64,000 bases of DNA from Arthrobacter sp. PAMC25564 (GTDB lineage: Bacteria; Actinomycetota; Actinomycetes; Actinomycetales; Micrococcaceae): positions 2,294,001-2,358,000 of the forward strand of contig NZ_CP039290.1 of NCBI RefSeq assembly GCF_004798705.1, written 5' to 3'. The position numbers and the translations under genes were made by a program. The notes below the pieces were generated by a model. That model saw only the letters and a program-made list of their open reading frames with translations, was not told where the DNA came from and did no database searches. Shown piece after piece: positions 9,355-17,933 of this stretch. How positions within the stretch are numbered: the first letter of the stretch is position 1; each line of letters starts with the position of its first letter.

Positions 9355-9870
9355 TTAGAGGTTGTCCATCGCTTCGCAGGGGCTGGCCCCGGGCTGGGTG
9401 CGGTGGACGTTCCTGGCGAGCCGGCTGATCAGGAGGCCGAGGTCCCGGGCGTCGTCCGCTTCGAGACCGGCAAGGAGGTCGGCTTCAGCCGCGGCGACCC
9501 GCTCCTCGTAGGCGGCCAGCATCTGCCGTCCGCTTGCGGTGGCGATGATTTTCCGGGCCCTTCGGTCGGCCGGGTCCGGAATGCGTTCGACGACGCCGGC
9601 ATCCACCAGGGTGTCGAGCAGGTAGGTCAGCACGGTCCTGTCGATGGCCAGGTGCGCGCCGAGGGCCTGCTGGTTTGGCGGATCCTTGTGAACGACGGCG
9701 GACAGCACCTGGAAGCCCCGGATGCCGGCCGGCATCCCCGCAACGGCTGCCTCGAAGCGGGTCTGGTAGCCGCGAAGGACCATGCCCAGGTCCCATCCCA
9801 GGTCACCCGGGACAGCTGCCGGGACAGCTGCCGTGGCCGTGCCGGGGCGGCCGGATGTGGTGTCGCTCAT
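9355..9870 (-). CDS. MarR family transcriptional regulator
   Basis: 171 residues from the ATG at 9870; a longer open frame upstream runs over the divergent promoter and is rejected. The winged helix is visible in QQALGAHLAIDRTVLTYLLDTLVDAGVVERIPDPADRRARKI, including the DRR wing motif of MarR proteins. It is transcribed divergently from the flavin-dependent oxidoreductase at 9982, with a 111-bp shared intergenic region. That arrangement is typical of a repressor controlling its neighbour and itself. Confidence 0.88.
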   Translation of the reverse strand: MSDTTSGRPGTATAAVPAAVPGDLGWDLGMVLRGYQTRFEAAVAGMPAGIRGFQVLSAVVHKDPPNQQALGAHLAIDRTVLTYLLDTLVDAGVVERIPDPADRRARKIIATASGRQMLAAYEERVAAAEADLLAGLEADDARDLGLLISRLARNVHRTQPGASPCEAMDNL

Positions 9871-9906
9871 GAACACATCATACCGCCAGGCGTGCAGTTG
9901 TTCAGA

Positions 9907-9943
9907 TGTTCTGTTGAGCATATAGTCTGTAAAACAACATAGT
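9907..9943 (+). promoter_or_regulatory. promoter/operator between marR and LLM oxidoreductase
   Basis: TTGAGC (9914-9919), 18 bp, CATAGT (9938-9943) is a candidate promoter for the oxidoreductase. It overlaps an imperfect inverted repeat, TGTTCTGT (9907-9914) and GTAAAACA (9929-9936). That is a plausible MarR operator, but the symmetry is only partial. Confidence 0.4.
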
Positions 9944-9981
9944 TTTTCCGGGCCCCACGGCACTGCACACAGGAGAACATC

Positions 9982-11025
9982 ATGGAACTCGGCGCCTACA
10001 GCTTCGGCGACACCCAACGCAACCCCGACGGGACGCTCCGGCCCACCGCCGAGGCCATCGGAAACCTCTTCGAGGCGATCGTCCTGGCCGACCAGGCGGG
10101 GCTGGACTACTTCGGCGTCGGCGAACACCACACCCTGGACATGCCCGCTTCTTCGCCGGGGACCGTGATCGCCGCCGCGGCGGCCGCCACAAAGCAGATC
10201 AAGCTCGGCAGCGGCGCGAGCATCATCAGCACCGATGACCCGGTCCGGGTCTTCCAGCAGTTCGCCACCGCCGACGCCGTCTCCGGCGGCGGCCGGGTGG
10301 AAATCACCGCCGGCCGCGGATCTTCGGTGGAGACCTTCCCGCTCTTCGGCTACGACCTCAACGACTACGACCGGCTCTACGCCGAAAAACTGGACCTGCT
10401 GATGACCATCAACAACAGCACAACCGAAAACGTCACCTGGTCAGGGACTGTCCGCCCCGCACTCCACGACCTGGCCGTCGTGCCCCGCCCGGTCAACGGC
10501 AGGCTGCCCCTCTGGCTGGCGACCGGTGGCAGTGCCCCGTCCTCGGTCCGCGCCGGAAAGCTCGGCCTGCCGATCTCCTACGGCATCATCGGCGGGGCCC
10601 CGGCACGGTTTGCCCCGCTGGCAGAGCTGTACCGGCAGTCCGCCGCGCAGGCCGGACATACCGGTGAGGATGTCAAGGTCTCCGTGGCGGCCCTCGGCCT
10701 GATCGCCCCGACCAAGACGGAAGCACTCGAGCGCTTCTATCCCGGCTGGTACAACCTCAACATCGAAATGGGCAAACTCCGCGGCTGGCCGGCACCGGAC
10801 AAGCGCCAGTTCCTGGCGCAGGCAGAGGCCCCGGGCGCCTACTACGTCGGCGACCCCGACGAAATCGCCGCACGCATCGTGGACCTCCACGGGCATATGG
10901 GACACATGCGCCACTTCCTGCAGATGGACATCGGCGGCCTGCCCCACGAGCACTTCCTGGAATCCCTGACCCTGCTCGCCACCGAGGTCAAACCCCGCGT
11001 CGAACGCCTCCTGAAGAAGCTGTAG
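9982..11025 (+). CDS. LLM class flavin-dependent oxidoreductase
   Basis: 347 residues of the bacterial-luciferase-like fold, which uses FMN with a flavin reductase partner. The family signature is seen in [18 protein letters not shown] and [32 protein letters not shown]-type text; the C-terminal [13 protein letters not shown] is also typical. The start ATG follows AGGAGA. The substrate is unknown. Divergence from a marR gene suggests induction by a small molecule. Confidence 0.9.
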   Translation: [347 protein letters not shown]

Positions 11026-11070
11026 GGATGCCGGCGAAGGCCCCCGGGAACACGGCCCGTCCCACGGACT

Positions 11071-11090
11071 TCCCATCAGGACTGATGGGA
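11071..11090. terminator. short convergent hairpin
   Basis: TCCCATCA and TGATGGGA form an 8-bp stem with a GGAC loop. It overlaps the last codons of the minus-strand membrane protein and follows the LLM gene, so it may end both transcripts. Confidence 0.5.
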
Positions 11091-11444
11091 TACTCCAGGG
11101 CTCAGCAGCTCTGCCAGCATCGCGCTTAGCGCGGCGGGGATGAGGAAGAGGCCGGCGAAATGCGCATAGAGGCCATCCGGGAGCTCTATGGCCAGCCCGC
11201 CGACGACCACCGCGGGAAGAGCCGTCAGAACCGACACCCAGAGGGGCCTTCGCCGCAGCCTCGCCCACACGCAGGCCCCGGCAAACGCCATGGCTCCGAG
11301 GAGTACCAGCCTGTGGCCCTCAGCGTCGGTGGGTGACCGGGCGATGAAGTTGAACGAGTAGGCCAACCCGGAGGTCATCACCACTCCTGCGAGCAGGACA
11401 AGCAGCGACCACAGCCCATCGGCCCACCTGATACGGGTCCCCAT
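11076..11444 (-). CDS. small integral membrane protein
   Basis: 122 residues with about four hydrophobic segments (LWSLLVLLAGVVMTSGLAYS, LLGAMAFAGACVW, VLTALPAVVVGGLAI and FAGLFLIPAALSAML) separated by an Arg-rich cytoplasmic loop. No family recognised. It is convergent with the LLM oxidoreductase and divergent from the aldehyde dehydrogenase. Confidence 0.65.
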   Translation of the reverse strand: MGTRIRWADGLWSLLVLLAGVVMTSGLAYSFNFIARSPTDAEGHRLVLLGAMAFAGACVWARLRRRPLWVSVLTALPAVVVGGLAIELPDGLYAHFAGLFLIPAALSAMLAELLSPGVSHQS

Positions 11445-11499
11445 GGATTGAGGTTACCCGTTGCCGGCACAACCGTCCGCACCCCGGTACATTGATCGG

Positions 11500-12897
11500 A
11501 TGCAAACAGTTACCCCTGCCGTCGCCCGCGCACGCGAACTCTTCGGCAGCGGAGCCACCCGTCCGCTGGCGTGGCGGCTGGAGCAACTCGGCAGCCTGCG
11601 CCGGATGCTGGGCGAGCGGCGTACGGAATTCATCGACGCCCTGGGCAGCGATCTCGGCAAGCACCGCACCGAGGCCCAGCTGGCCGAAATAGGCTTCGTC
11701 ACGGCCGAAGCCGCGCACCTGGAGCGGCACCTCGAAGGCTGGCTGCGGCCGCGGCCCGTGCCGGTGCCGCTGGCCGTGCAGCCGGCCAAAGCCTGGACCG
11801 AGCTCACGCCGCTGGGCGTGGTGCTCGTGATCGGCCCGTGGAACTACCCGCTGCAGCTGGTGCTCGCGCCGCTGGCCGGCGCCCTGGCGGCCGGCAACAC
11901 CGCGGTGCTCAAACCCAGCGAACACGCCCCGGCCACCTCGGCCGCCCTGGCGCGCTGGATCCCGGAATACCTGGCCGGCGCCGCCGAGGTGGTCGAGGGC
12001 GGCATCCCGGAGACCACCGCGCTCCTGGCCGAACGCTTCGACCACATCTTCTTCACCGGAGGCGAAGCCGCCGCCAAGGTGGTGCTGCACGCGGCAGCCG
12101 AAAACCTCACCCCCGTGACCCTGGAGCTGGGCGGCAAGTCCCCGGCCTATGTGGATGCCAGCACGGACCTGGCGAAGGCAGCCAAGCGGATCGCCTGGGG
12201 CCGGTTCATGAACGCCGGGCAGACCTGCGTGGCGCCGGACTACGTCCTGGCCACCCCCGAGGTGCTGGACGGTCTGGAACACGAGCTCGTCAAAGCCATC
12301 ACCGCACTCTTCGGGACGGATTCCGCCCGGAGCGAGTCCTACGGGCGGATTGTTGATGACCGCCATTTCCAGCGGCTCGCCGCCCTCGCGGACGGCAGCA
12401 CCGTGGTCCACGGCGGGCAGCGGGACGCCGCCACCCGGTACTTCGCGCCGACGCTGCTGCGGCCCGCGCCCGGGGACGCGGTCATGGCGGAGGAGATCTT
12501 CGGCCCGCTGCTGCCGCTGCTCCCGGTCACCGGACGCGGGGAAGCCATCCGGATGATCAACGCCCGCGCCAAGCCGCTGGCGCTGTATGTGTTCAGCAAC
12601 GACGCCGGCACCAGGCGTGAGTTCGCCGAGCGGACTTCCTCGGGGGCGCTGTGCTTTGACATCCCGGCGGCGCACCTGACGGTGCCGGGCCTGCCCTTCG
12701 GCGGGGTGGGCGGCAGCGGCATGGGCGCCTATCACGGGGAAGACTCGGTGCGCACCTTCTCGCACGAGCGGGCCAGCCTGGCCAAGCCGCTCCGGCCGGA
12801 CACCCTGGAGCTGATCTACCCGCCGTACGGCAAAGCCAAGGACCGGATCAGCCGCGCCCTCACGGCGCGGGCCTGGATGCGGCGCCGCAAGCGCTGA
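11500..12897 (+). CDS. aldehyde dehydrogenase (ALDH3-like)
   Basis: 465 residues from the ATG at 11500; the frame extends up to a TTG at 11461, but TACATT at 11488-11493 looks like a -10 box leaving an almost leaderless ATG. The NAD(P)-dependent core is clear: GPWNYPLQL, NTAVLKPSEHAP, FFTGGEAAAK, catalytic Glu in LELGGKSP and catalytic Cys in NAGQTCVAPDY. The length and the short N-terminus fit the class 3 (fatty/aromatic aldehyde) branch. The substrate is not indicated by neighbours. Confidence 0.92.
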   Translation: MQTVTPAVARARELFGSGATRPLAWRLEQLGSLRRMLGERRTEFIDALGSDLGKHRTEAQLAEIGFVTAEAAHLERHLEGWLRPRPVPVPLAVQPAKAWTELTPLGVVLVIGPWNYPLQLVLAPLAGALAAGNTAVLKPSEHAPATSAALARWIPEYLAGAAEVVEGGIPETTALLAERFDHIFFTGGEAAAKVVLHAAAENLTPVTLELGGKSPAYVDASTDLAKAAKRIAWGRFMNAGQTCVAPDYVLATPEVLDGLEHELVKAITALFGTDSARSESYGRIVDDRHFQRLAALADGSTVVHGGQRDAATRYFAPTLLRPAPGDAVMAEEIFGPLLPLLPVTGRGEAIRMINARAKPLALYVFSNDAGTRREFAERTSSGALCFDIPAAHLTVPGLPFGGVGGSGMGAYHGEDSVRTFSHERASLAKPLRPDTLELIYPPYGKAKDRISRALTARAWMRRRKR

Positions 12898-12954
12898 CCC
12901 GGCCCCTTGCGGCAGGGGGACATGCCCAGCCGTGGCCACTGCAGGTGGACATGC

Positions 12955-13875
12955 TCAGTCCTTGCGGGTGGTCCCGAGCTTGTGCAGCGTGTCCGCCAGC
13001 AGCTCAACGAACAGCTGGACCCGGGCCGTCCGCTTCTCGTTGATCAGCAGGGCGAAGACGTTGCGGGCCAGCCGGATCTCCGGAACGTCCAGCACCACCA
13101 CCCCGGCCGGGCGGTGCAGCAGGGCGAGCTCGGGCACCAGGGCGGCGCCGAGTCCGGCCGCCGCCATCTCCAGGCTGGCATGGAAGTCATCGCTGTACGC
13201 CACCACCCGCGGATGCAGGTTGCAGCTGGCAAAGAGGCGCTCGATCACCGTGGCGTCGGACGTGCCCGGGTGGTGGACAATCCACGGCATGTCCGAGAGA
13301 TGGTCCGCGGCCACCTTGGAATCCGTGCCGATGCCCCAGGCCGCCGGCAGCACCACCCGGAAGTCGTCGTCGCCGATCCACTGCCGGTTCACGGTGTGCG
13401 GCCAGGCGAGGCCGGACTGGCCCACCTGGTAGACCAGCGCCACATCGAGCTCGCCGCCGGTCCGCAGCCCCTGGATGGTCTGGGCCGGCTCGGCCACGGA
13501 CACCCGCAGGTCGATCCCGAGGTTCTTCCAGGCCGGATTCTGCAGCATCCGCGGCAGCACGTAGGTCGCCAGGCTGGGGAAGATGCCCAGCCGGAGCTCC
13601 TGGCTCGTCGCGTCATGGGTGCGGGAGGCGGCCGCCATGAGGGCCTCGATGTCGGTAAGGACCTTGGAGGCGTGCCGGGTCATCACGACGGCGGCTTCCG
13701 TGGGCTGGATGCTGCGCGCCGAGCGCTGGAACAGTTTCACCCCGGTGTCCCGTTCGAGGGCGGACATCTGCTGGGACACCGCGGACGCCGTGTAGCCAAG
13801 CGGGGTGGCGGCCGCCGCGAACGAGCCCAGCCGGATCACTTCGACAAGGGTCCGCAGATGGACGGGGTTGATCAA
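12955..13875 (-). CDS. LysR family transcriptional regulator
   Basis: 306 residues. The N-terminal winged helix reads LRTLVEVIRLGSFAAAA, then YTASAVSQQMSALERD and FQRSARSIQPTEAA, the classic LysR DNA-binding text. Residues ~90-300 form the periplasmic-binding-protein-like effector domain. It is divergent from the FAD oxidoreductase operon at 14047, with ~170 bp between, so it is the likely regulator of that lipid operon, though aldehyde dehydrogenase on its other side is also possible. The effector is unknown. Confidence 0.9.
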   Translation of the reverse strand: MINPVHLRTLVEVIRLGSFAAAATPLGYTASAVSQQMSALERDTGVKLFQRSARSIQPTEAAVVMTRHASKVLTDIEALMAAASRTHDATSQELRLGIFPSLATYVLPRMLQNPAWKNLGIDLRVSVAEPAQTIQGLRTGGELDVALVYQVGQSGLAWPHTVNRQWIGDDDFRVVLPAAWGIGTDSKVAADHLSDMPWIVHHPGTSDATVIERLFASCNLHPRVVAYSDDFHASLEMAAAGLGAALVPELALLHRPAGVVVLDVPEIRLARNVFALLINEKRTARVQLFVELLADTLHKLGTTRKD

Positions 13876-14046
13876 GGGCTGCCTTTCGCATGTTCGGTGA
13901 GGCGGGACCGCGATCCCGCTTTATTCTGGCACATTGGTCGGGAGCAGACCGCTTGAAATCCAGACACATCCGGAGCCCCCACGGCTACGAATTGCCCATA
14001 AGACGATTCACCAGGACAATCCGGGCAAGCCAACAGGAGCAGAACA

Positions 14047-15486
14047 GTGTCACAAGCAGCAGGGATTCCGGAGGGCCGGCGGGTAGCCGTGATCGGCAGC
14101 GGCGTGGCGGGACTGACCGCCGCCTACATACTGAACAGGGCGGACCGGGTGACCCTCTTCGAGGCGGACCCGCGGCTGGGCGGCCATGCCCACACCCACG
14201 ACGTCCCGCAACCGGACGGCTCCGTCCTGGGCGTGGACACCGGCTTCATCGTCCACAACGAGCGGACCTACCCCACGCTGCTGCGGCTCTTCGCCGAACT
14301 CGGCGTCGAAACCCAGCCCTCCGAAATGAGCATGTCCATCCGCTGCGACGGATGCGGCCTCGAATACGCCGGCGCCCGGGCCCACGGCCGCGGCATCATC
14401 CCCAGGCCCTCCACCCTGCTGCGCGGCCGGTACCTGCTGATGCTGCTGGAAGTCACGCGCTTCTACCGCCGGGCCCGCGCCCTTCTCGCCGAAGGCGCCC
14501 TGCTCGCCGAAGGCGCCCTTCTCGCCGAAGGCGCACCGCTAGCCGAAGGCGTGGACGGGCAATCAGCCGAGCTGACCCTGGGCGAGTTCCTGGCCCGCGA
14601 AAAGTTCAGCAGCTACTTCAGCTCGCACTTCATGACGCCGATCGTGAGCGCCGTCTGGTCCTGCGACCCCACCACGGCGCTGGCCTACCCGGCCCGCTAC
14701 CTCTTCACCTTCCTCGGCCACCATGGCCTGCTCGGGGTCGCCGGCTCGCCGCAGTGGCGGACCGTCACCGGCGGATCCCGCAGCTACGTGGACAAGCTGG
14801 CCGCCACGCTGCCGGACATCCGCCTCTCCACCCCCGTCACCGGCGTCCGGCGCCACGCCGACGGCGTCGAACTCACCACCGGGCCCGGCCCTGGCCAGTC
14901 CAGCACGGAGAACTTCGACGCCGTCGTGATTGCCACCCACCCGGAGCAGGCGCTGCGCATGCTCTCCGACGCCTCGCCCGCGGAGAAGGATGCCCTGGCG
15001 AACATGCCGTACTCGGTCAACCACACCGTCTTCCACCGCGACGACTCCGTGCTGCCGTCCAGCGGCAACGCCAGGGCCTCCTGGAACTACCGGCTGCCCT
15101 CCTGCGACGCCCGGCCGGACAAGGTCCTGGTCAGCTACGACCTGACGCGGCTGCAGCGGCTCAACCCCGCGGACGGCCGGCCCTACCTCGTGAGCCTGGG
15201 CGAATCCGCACTCATCGCGGACGGCACGGTGCTGGAGCGGATGGTCTACGAGCACCCGCAGTACACCCCGGATTCCCTGAAAGCCCAGCAGCAGATCCTT
15301 GAACTGGGCGACAGCCGGCTGGCCTTCGCCGGCGCCTACCACGGCTGGGGTTTCCACGAGGATGGCGCCCTCTCCGGCGTCAAGGCCGCAGCCCGGCTGG
15401 GGCGGCACTGGGACGGGGCCGCCGTCGTCCCTGGAAACGTCGCCCTTGACCCTGACCTCCAGACCGTCGCTGCGGAGGGCGCATGA
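14047..15486 (+). CDS. NAD(P)/FAD-dependent oxidoreductase of a lipid-modification operon
   Basis: 479 residues. The N-terminus has a Rossmann dinucleotide-binding loop (VAVIGSGVAGLTAAYIL) followed by FEADPRLGGHAHTHD, as in amine-oxidase/desaturase-like flavoproteins. Family members commonly sit beside DUF1365 and cyclopropane-fatty-acid-synthase genes, as here. Proteins of this set take part in making methylated or otherwise altered membrane fatty acids, but the exact reaction is not certain. Residues ~146-169 contain an unusual LLAEGA-type repeat. The stop overlaps the next start (ATGA). Confidence 0.85.
   Translation: MSQAAGIPEGRRVAVIGSGVAGLTAAYILNRADRVTLFEADPRLGGHAHTHDVPQPDGSVLGVDTGFIVHNERTYPTLLRLFAELGVETQPSEMSMSIRCDGCGLEYAGARAHGRGIIPRPSTLLRGRYLLMLLEVTRFYRRARALLAEGALLAEGALLAEGAPLAEGVDGQSAELTLGEFLAREKFSSYFSSHFMTPIVSAVWSCDPTTALAYPARYLFTFLGHHGLLGVAGSPQWRTVTGGSRSYVDKLAATLPDIRLSTPVTGVRRHADGVELTTGPGPGQSSTENFDAVVIATHPEQALRMLSDASPAEKDALANMPYSVNHTVFHRDDSVLPSSGNARASWNYRLPSCDARPDKVLVSYDLTRLQRLNPADGRPYLVSLGESALIADGTVLERMVYEHPQYTPDSLKAQQQILELGDSRLAFAGAYHGWGFHEDGALSGVKAAARLGRHWDGAAVVPGNVALDPDLQTVAAEGA
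14481..14552 (+). repeat. four 18-bp in-frame tandem repeats
   Basis: Units at 14481, 14499, 14517 and 14535 share CTCGCCGAAGGCG and encode about six residues each (LLAEGA three times, then a diverged copy). They lie inside the FAD oxidoreductase gene, between the FAD-binding segment and the GEFLAREKF region. Three units are nearly identical, so slippage could change the copy number without breaking frame. Confidence 0.9.
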
Positions 15487-16214
15487 GCGCACCGGCAGTC
15501 ATCTACCGCACCTCCATTTCGCATGTGCGGCGCACCCCGCTGCACAACGCCTTCACCTACCGCAGCTACAGCTGGTACGTCGACGTCGACCATCTCCCCA
15601 CGGTGCCCCGCCTCCTGAAGCCGCTCGCCGGTTTCTGCGCCGCGGACCATCTGGGCGACCCGGCCGGCACCCTGCGCGGCAACGTTGAGCGTTTCCTGGC
15701 CACCCGGGGGATAGCGCTCGACGGCGGCCGCATCACCATGCTGGCCAGCGCCCGCGTGCTCGGGCACGTGTTCAACCCGCTGTCCCTGTTCTGGTGCCAC
15801 GACGCCGCGGGGGAGTTGCGCTGCGTCCTCGCCGAGGTCCACAACACCTACGGCGAACGGCACTGCTACGTCCTGGAAACGGACGACGCCGGCCGTGCCA
15901 GCGTCCCCAAGGCCTTCTACGTCTCGCCGTTCAACGACGTTGAGGGCCAGTACCGGATGAAACTGCCCGAACCGGACAGCCGGCTCGCGGTGTCGATCGT
16001 CCTGGAACGGGAGGGGCAAAAACCCTTCATTGCCACCATGGACGGCGAACGGCACGAAGCCACCGTGCGGAACATCCTGGCCGCCGCGCTCGCGGTACCC
16101 GTGGCACCGCTGCGCGTTGTCGGCCAGATCCACTGGCAGGGCATTAAGCTGTGGGCACGTCGCCTGCCCATCATCAAACGACCACACCACCCTTCACAGG
16201 AGGCAGTCCAGTGA
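15483..16214 (+). CDS. DUF1365 domain protein
   Basis: 243 residues. The DUF1365 text is clear: YRTSISHVRRTPLHNAFTYRSY near the start, ITMLASARVLGHVFNPLSLFWCHD in the middle, EVHNTYGERHCYVL and KAFYVSPFNDVEGQYR. The protein is cytoplasmic or membrane-associated and its biochemical role is unknown. It overlaps the FAD oxidoreductase by four bases (ATGA) and the methyltransferase start by GTGA, showing translational coupling of all three genes. Confidence 0.92.
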   Translation: MSAPAVIYRTSISHVRRTPLHNAFTYRSYSWYVDVDHLPTVPRLLKPLAGFCAADHLGDPAGTLRGNVERFLATRGIALDGGRITMLASARVLGHVFNPLSLFWCHDAAGELRCVLAEVHNTYGERHCYVLETDDAGRASVPKAFYVSPFNDVEGQYRMKLPEPDSRLAVSIVLEREGQKPFIATMDGERHEATVRNILAAALAVPVAPLRVVGQIHWQGIKLWARRLPIIKRPHHPSQEAVQ

Positions 16215-17536
16215 CTATGACCGAAGCGGGCGGATCAGCCGCCGCACAGCGCGTTCCCGCCGGGGCTCCGTACACGGTCCCGCAGCCGCCCAGCCACGTC
16301 GACGCCGAGGCCTGGCCCGGCATCGCCACGGTGCCCTCGGGCCTGAAGGCCGCCGTGGCCGGCCGCGCCGCCGAAGCCATCTTCAAGGCCGCCGTGCGCC
16401 GGCTGCCGCTGGAGGTCCGATACCCGGACGGAACGGTCCTTGGAAAATCGGGTCCCGTCATGACGATCAACCGGCCGGAGGCTTTCGCCGCCCGGCTCGG
16501 CGACGGCGGACTGATCGGCCTCGGCGAGTCCTACATGGCCGGCGACTGGGACGCGGCGGACCTCACGGCCGTGCTCGAGGTGTTCGCCGGGAGCGTCGGC
16601 AGCCTGGTTCCCGAGCCGCTGCAGAAACTTCGGGCCCTCTACCTGCCGCGCCAGCCGCGCCGGGAACGCAACACCGAGCAGAACACCCGCTCCAACATCT
16701 CCCGGCACTATGACCTCTCCAACGAACTCTTCGCCTCGTTCCTGGACGAGACTATGACCTACTCCAGCGCCCTCTTCCCGGAGTCGGGGGAGACGATGAA
16801 GACCGTCGCCTGGGACGGCTTCGCTGCCGCCCAACGGGCCAAGATCGACCGGCTGCTGGACAAGGCCGGCGTCGGGCAGGGCACCCGGGTGCTGGAGATC
16901 GGCACCGGCTGGGGCGAACTCGCCCTGCGGGCCGCCGCCCGCGGCGCCACCGTCTACTCCGTCACCCTCTCCAGCGAGCAGCAGGAACTGGCCCGCAAGC
17001 GCGTCGCCGACGCCGGATACACCGACGCCGTCACCATCGAACTCAAGGACTACCGCGCCGTCGAAGGCGAGTACGACGCCGTCGTCTCGGTCGAGATGAT
17101 CGAGGCGGTGGGCTTCGAGTACTGGGCCACCTACTTCCAGACGATCGAACGGGTCCTGGCCCCGGGCGGCAAGGTGGCCATCCAGGCCATCACGATCGGC
17201 CACGACCGGCTGCTCGCCACCCGCTCCAGCTACACCTGGGTGCACAAGTACATCTTCCCGGGCGGCGTCATCCCCTCGGTGCGTGCCATCGAGGACATCA
17301 CCGAGAAGCAGACCGGGCTCCGGGTCCGCGAACGCCTCGCCATGGGGGAACACTACGGGCAGACCCTCCGCCTCTGGGAGGAACGTTTCATGGCCCGGGC
17401 CGAGGAAGTCCGCGGCCTGGGCTTTGACGAGATCTTCCAGCGCATGTGGCAGTTCTATCTCTGCTACTCCCGGGCCGGCTTCCAGTCGGGGTACCTTGAT
17501 GTCCAGCAGATCGTGCTGGACAAGCGGGCCGCGTAG
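16211..17536 (+). CDS. cyclopropane-fatty-acyl-phospholipid synthase family methyltransferase
   Basis: 441 residues from the GTG at 16211, chosen because AGGAGG lies seven bases upstream and the start overlaps the DUF1365 stop; an ATG at 16217 is less well spaced. Catalytic text includes SRHYDLSNELFASFLDETMTYSSALF, the SAM-binding loop VLEIGTGWGELALRAA and VVSVEMIEAVGFEYW. The enzyme transfers a methyl(ene) group from SAM to an unsaturated acyl chain of phospholipids. The product could be a cyclopropane or a methyl-branched chain; the flavoprotein partner makes a reduced or further-oxidised product plausible. Confidence 0.92.
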   Translation: MTMTEAGGSAAAQRVPAGAPYTVPQPPSHVDAEAWPGIATVPSGLKAAVAGRAAEAIFKAAVRRLPLEVRYPDGTVLGKSGPVMTINRPEAFAARLGDGGLIGLGESYMAGDWDAADLTAVLEVFAGSVGSLVPEPLQKLRALYLPRQPRRERNTEQNTRSNISRHYDLSNELFASFLDETMTYSSALFPESGETMKTVAWDGFAAAQRAKIDRLLDKAGVGQGTRVLEIGTGWGELALRAAARGATVYSVTLSSEQQELARKRVADAGYTDAVTIELKDYRAVEGEYDAVVSVEMIEAVGFEYWATYFQTIERVLAPGGKVAIQAITIGHDRLLATRSSYTWVHKYIFPGGVIPSVRAIEDITEKQTGLRVRERLAMGEHYGQTLRLWEERFMARAEEVRGLGFDEIFQRMWQFYLCYSRAGFQSGYLDVQQIVLDKRAA

Positions 17537-17587
17537 GAGAGGCGCAGCCGCAGGAACAGGGCTGTCAGAAGCGTCACGCCAGGCAGG

Positions 17588-17613
17588 GCGGACACCCCGG
17601 GGTGTCCGCTTTT
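17588..17613 (+). terminator. Rho-independent terminator of the lipid operon
   Basis: An 11-bp perfect inverted repeat GCGGACACCCC/GGGGTGTCCGC (17588-17609) is followed by TTTT. It lies about 50 bp after the methyltransferase stop. Confidence 0.85.
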
Positions 17614-17695
17614 CCTGTGTCTCCGCACACCTGTTTGCGTGTCCTGGCTCACTGTCCGACACGCCGTCCACGGGGCGACACGCGGGGTGATTAAT

Positions 17696-17781
17696 TGTGG
17701 CTAAGTAGTCCACAGGCTGTGGATTTCGTCCCCGAAAACCGCGGGATCACGGACGTTTTGAAGGCCCCTCCCTGTGGATTA
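17696..17781. promoter_or_regulatory. cluster of DnaA-box-like 9-mers upstream of nrdHIEF
   Basis: Four near-matches to TTATCCACA/TTGTCCACA lie within 86 bp: TGTGGCTAA (17696-17704), TAGTCCACA (17706-17714), TGTGGATTT (17718-17726) and TGTGGATTA (17773-17781). Each is about one or two mismatches from consensus. DnaA is known to regulate nrd genes in E. coli; a role here is inferred from position only. Confidence 0.45.
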
Positions 17782-17807
17782 ACCCTGCGTAAAATGACAT
17801 ACTTGTA

Positions 17808-17866
17808 ATACATCATCTTGGGGTCCAAGCGGGGGCCTTGCACTACATGTAGTATCGACATACAGT
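17808..17866 (+). promoter_or_regulatory. nrdHIEF promoter with paired NrdR-like boxes
   Basis: TTGCAC (17838-17843), 17 bp, TACAGT (17861-17866) is the best promoter before nrdH. Two 16-mers resembling NrdR boxes lie at 17808-17823 and 17840-17855, with centres 32 bp apart, the usual three-helical-turn spacing of NrdR sites. The second contains the perfect palindrome ACTACATGTAGT and overlaps the -35 element, as expected for repression. Confidence 0.6.
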
Positions 17867-17933
17867 TTGAGCACAGCACCGGGGCACGGCAGGATGAGCA
17901 GGAAACCGCCCGCCCCGAGACGCCACAGCGGCG

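Noticed and set aside
16235..17713. 492-codon minus-strand frame
   Set aside because: Antisense to the cyclopropane-synthase-like methyltransferase and runs over its terminator.
17696..17781. Possible chromosome origin because of DnaA-like boxes
   Set aside because: Only four degenerate boxes, no AT-rich unwinding region and no dnaA, dnaN or gyr genes nearby.
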